Source: Frigoribacterium sp. PhB24
GTDB taxonomy: Bacteria; Actinomycetota; Actinomycetes; Actinomycetales; Microbacteriaceae
DNA: 64,000 nucleotides
Assembly (NCBI RefSeq): GCF_003755185.1
Contig: NZ_RKIC01000009.1
Location: 248,001-312,000 of the forward strand
Direction of reading: 5' to 3'
Shown: positions 62,563-64,000 of the stretch, piece by piece
Layout of the letters: every line of letters starts with the position of its first letter
How positions within the stretch are numbered: position 1 is the stretch's first letter
Notes under the pieces: generated by a model
Told to the model about the DNA's origin: nothing
Seen by the model: only the letters and a program-made list of their open reading frames with translations
The model's database searches: none
Position numbers and translations under genes: made by a program

Positions 62563-62568
62563 TATACT
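62563..62568 (+). promoter_or_regulatory. -10 box of tkt
   Basis: TATACT, the closest to the consensus of any -10 in this window. It predicts a 5' leader of about 165 nt for the transketolase gene. The leader has no clear riboswitch. Confidence 0.5.
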
Positions 62569-62739
62569 TGCAGGAGCTTGCCAGTCGCACGCCCTCTCGG
62601 TCCCGAATCATCCGGACGAACGGTCCTGATCCCCGCCCCCAGCGTGTGTGCGACCCAGCCGACGACGTCTCGGCAGGCGCACGTCAGCGCGGGAGCGAAT
62701 CGACCCCGCGCAGTTCGCATCAAGAAGGGTCAACTTCCA

Positions 62740-64000
62740 GTGGCAGATCTGCAATGGGAATCCATTGACAACAAAGCAGTCGACACGGTCCGCGTCCTCG
62801 CGGCCGACGCGGTGGAGAAGGTCGGCAACGGCCACCCCGGCACCGCGATGAGCCTGGCGCCCGCCGCCTACTTGCTCTTCCAGAAGGTCATGCGTCGTGA
62901 CCCGAGCGACAGCACCTGGATCGGTCGTGACCGGTTCATCCTGTCCGTCGGGCACAGCTCGTTGACGCAGTACATCCAGTTCTACCTGGGTGGCTACGGT
63001 CTCGAGCTCGACGACCTCGAGGCGCTGCGCACCTGGGGCTCCAAGACTCCCGGCCACCCCGAGTACGGCCACACCGACGGCATCGAGATCACGACGGGCC
63101 CGTTGGGCCAGGGCTTCGCGAGCTCGGTGGGCTTCGCCTACGCCGCCCGCTTCGAGCGTGGTCTCTTCGACCCCGAGGCCGCCCCCGGCACGAGCCCGTT
63201 CGACCACTTCGTCTACGTCATCGCCGGTGACGGCGACATGCAAGAGGGCGTCACGAGCGAGGCCGCCTCGCTGGCCGGCCACCAGAAGCTCGGCAACCTG
63301 GTCGCGATCTACGACTCGAACCAGATCTCGATCGAGGACGACACCAACATCGCCTTCACCGAGGACGTCCACAAGCGCTTCGAGTCGTACGACTGGGACG
63401 TCCAGGTCGTCGACTGGAAGAAGACCGGCGAGTACGTCGAGGACGTCGCCGAACTGCACGACGCCATCGAGAAGGCCAAGGCCGTCACCGACAAGCCTTC
63501 GCTGATCATCCTCAAGACGATCATCGGCTGGCCCTCGCCCAAGAAGCAGAACTCCGGCAAGATCCACGGCTCGGCACTGGGTGCCGACGAGGTCGCCGGT
63601 CTCAAGTCGGTCCTCGGCTTCGACCCCGAGAAGTCGTTCGACGTCGACCCCGCCGTCCTCGAGCACACCCGCAAGGCCGTCGAGCGCGGCCAGGCGCAGC
63701 ACGCCGAGTGGGACGAGAAGCTCGCCGCCTGGGCGTCGGCCAACCCCGACAAGAAGGTCATGCTCGACCGCATCCTCGCCAACGAGCTGCCCGAGGGCAT
63801 CGAAGAGGCGCTGCCCGTCTTCGAGGCCGGCAAGGACGTCTCGACGCGCGCGGCCTCCGGAAAGGTCATCAACGCCCTCGCCGGCGTCGTTCCCGAACTC
63901 TGGGGCGGTTCGGCCGACCTGGCCGAGTCGAACCTGACGACCATCACGGGCTCGAAGTCGTTCGTCCCGACCGAGTGGTCGACCGACGAGTGGAGCGGCG
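62740..64000 (+). CDS. tkt: Transketolase (5' part)
   Basis: Thiamine-diphosphate enzyme of the pentose phosphate pathway, moving two-carbon units between sugar phosphates. About 420 residues are in the window; the 3' part is beyond the right edge. The visible part has AVEKVGNGHPGTAMSLAPAAYLLF, the thiamine-pyrophosphate motif AGDGDMQEGVTSEAASLAGHQ, NLVAIYDSNQISIEDDTN and IIGWPSPKKQNSGKIHGSAL. The start is GTG 62740 (VADLQWESIDNKAV), with AAGAAGGG upstream. Divergent from ctaB. Confidence 0.97.
   Translation, partial: MADLQWESIDNKAVDTVRVLAADAVEKVGNGHPGTAMSLAPAAYLLFQKVMRRDPSDSTWIGRDRFILSVGHSSLTQYIQFYLGGYGLELDDLEALRTWGSKTPGHPEYGHTDGIEITTGPLGQGFASSVGFAYAARFERGLFDPEAAPGTSPFDHFVYVIAGDGDMQEGVTSEAASLAGHQKLGNLVAIYDSNQISIEDDTNIAFTEDVHKRFESYDWDVQVVDWKKTGEYVEDVAELHDAIEKAKAVTDKPSLIILKTIIGWPSPKKQNSGKIHGSALGADEVAGLKSVLGFDPEKSFDVDPAVLEHTRKAVERGQAQHAEWDEKLAAWASANPDKKVMLDRILANELPEGIEEALPVFEAGKDVSTRAASGKVINALAGVVPELWGGSADLAESNLTTITGSKSFVPTEWSTDEWSG

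Overview
The window is gene-dense, high-GC DNA with many ATGA/GTGA start-stop overlaps, frequent GTG starts and very short intergenic gaps. Mycothiol ligase (mshC), paired WYL activators (pafB/pafC), TatA/TatC, DUF3099 and a trmI/PAC2/uppP neighbourhood point to Actinomycetota, most likely Micrococcales, family Microbacteriaceae (Clavibacter/Curtobacterium/Frigoribacterium-like). That placement is inferred from gene content and style, not from a search. I see no rRNA, IS element, prophage or CRISPR array. There is one tRNA, tRNA-Leu(GAG).

Layout. 1-12.5 kb is a conserved actinobacterial core on the minus strand: tatC (cut by the left edge), tatA, pafC, pafB, a lipoprotein FKBP, trmI, a HAD phosphatase, PAC2 (plus strand), a LuxR/DesK-type two-component pair, mshC, uppP and an M20 peptidase. 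From memory it follows the order of the M. tuberculosis Rv2093c-Rv2141c region, but the Pup-proteasome block usually found between trmI and pafB is absent. 12.6-21.5 kb holds tRNA-Leu, an esterase, an aldo/keto reductase, a small acidic repeat protein, NDH-2, a TetR/MFS efflux pair with a probable operator, a second MFS gene and an FMN monooxygenase. 21.7-25.4 kb is a complete glycine-betaine/choline (OpuC-type) ABC operon. 25.5-31.9 kb is a compact exopolysaccharide/envelope operon behind a roughly 630-bp leader: a priming sugar transferase, a GT4 enzyme, a CDP-alcohol transferase, a Wzz-like protein with a kinase domain stripped of its catalytic motifs, and a nucleotidyltransferase.

32-43.7 kb is housekeeping and accessory: two unknown small proteins, a DExH helicase, DNA polymerase IV, an acyl-CoA dehydrogenase-like protein, an SGNH hydrolase, a D,D-carboxypeptidase, a SpoU-type RNA methyltransferase, a sirtuin, a histidine phosphatase, a GT4 enzyme and an alpha/beta hydrolase. 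43.8-50.8 kb carries trehalose/glycogen genes (treS and divergent glgA/glgC) with an exonuclease, rpmE2, an orphan ABC ATPase and serB. 50.8-64 kb holds fabG, DUF3099, a small Cys/His protein, SURF1, an ABC-F protein, bioY, a sufB-sufD-Rieske-sufC-DUF59 operon, ctaA, a GNAT acetyltransferase, ctaB and the 5' part of tkt. SURF1, CtaA and CtaB together serve cytochrome oxidase and heme a assembly.

Two DNA-level patterns run through the window. Many genes have a TANNNT -10 box about 6-8 nt before the start codon, which is the signature of leaderless mRNAs. A 14-mer (GACCCGCGCCTCCT) recurs seven times, in both orientations and independent of reading frame.
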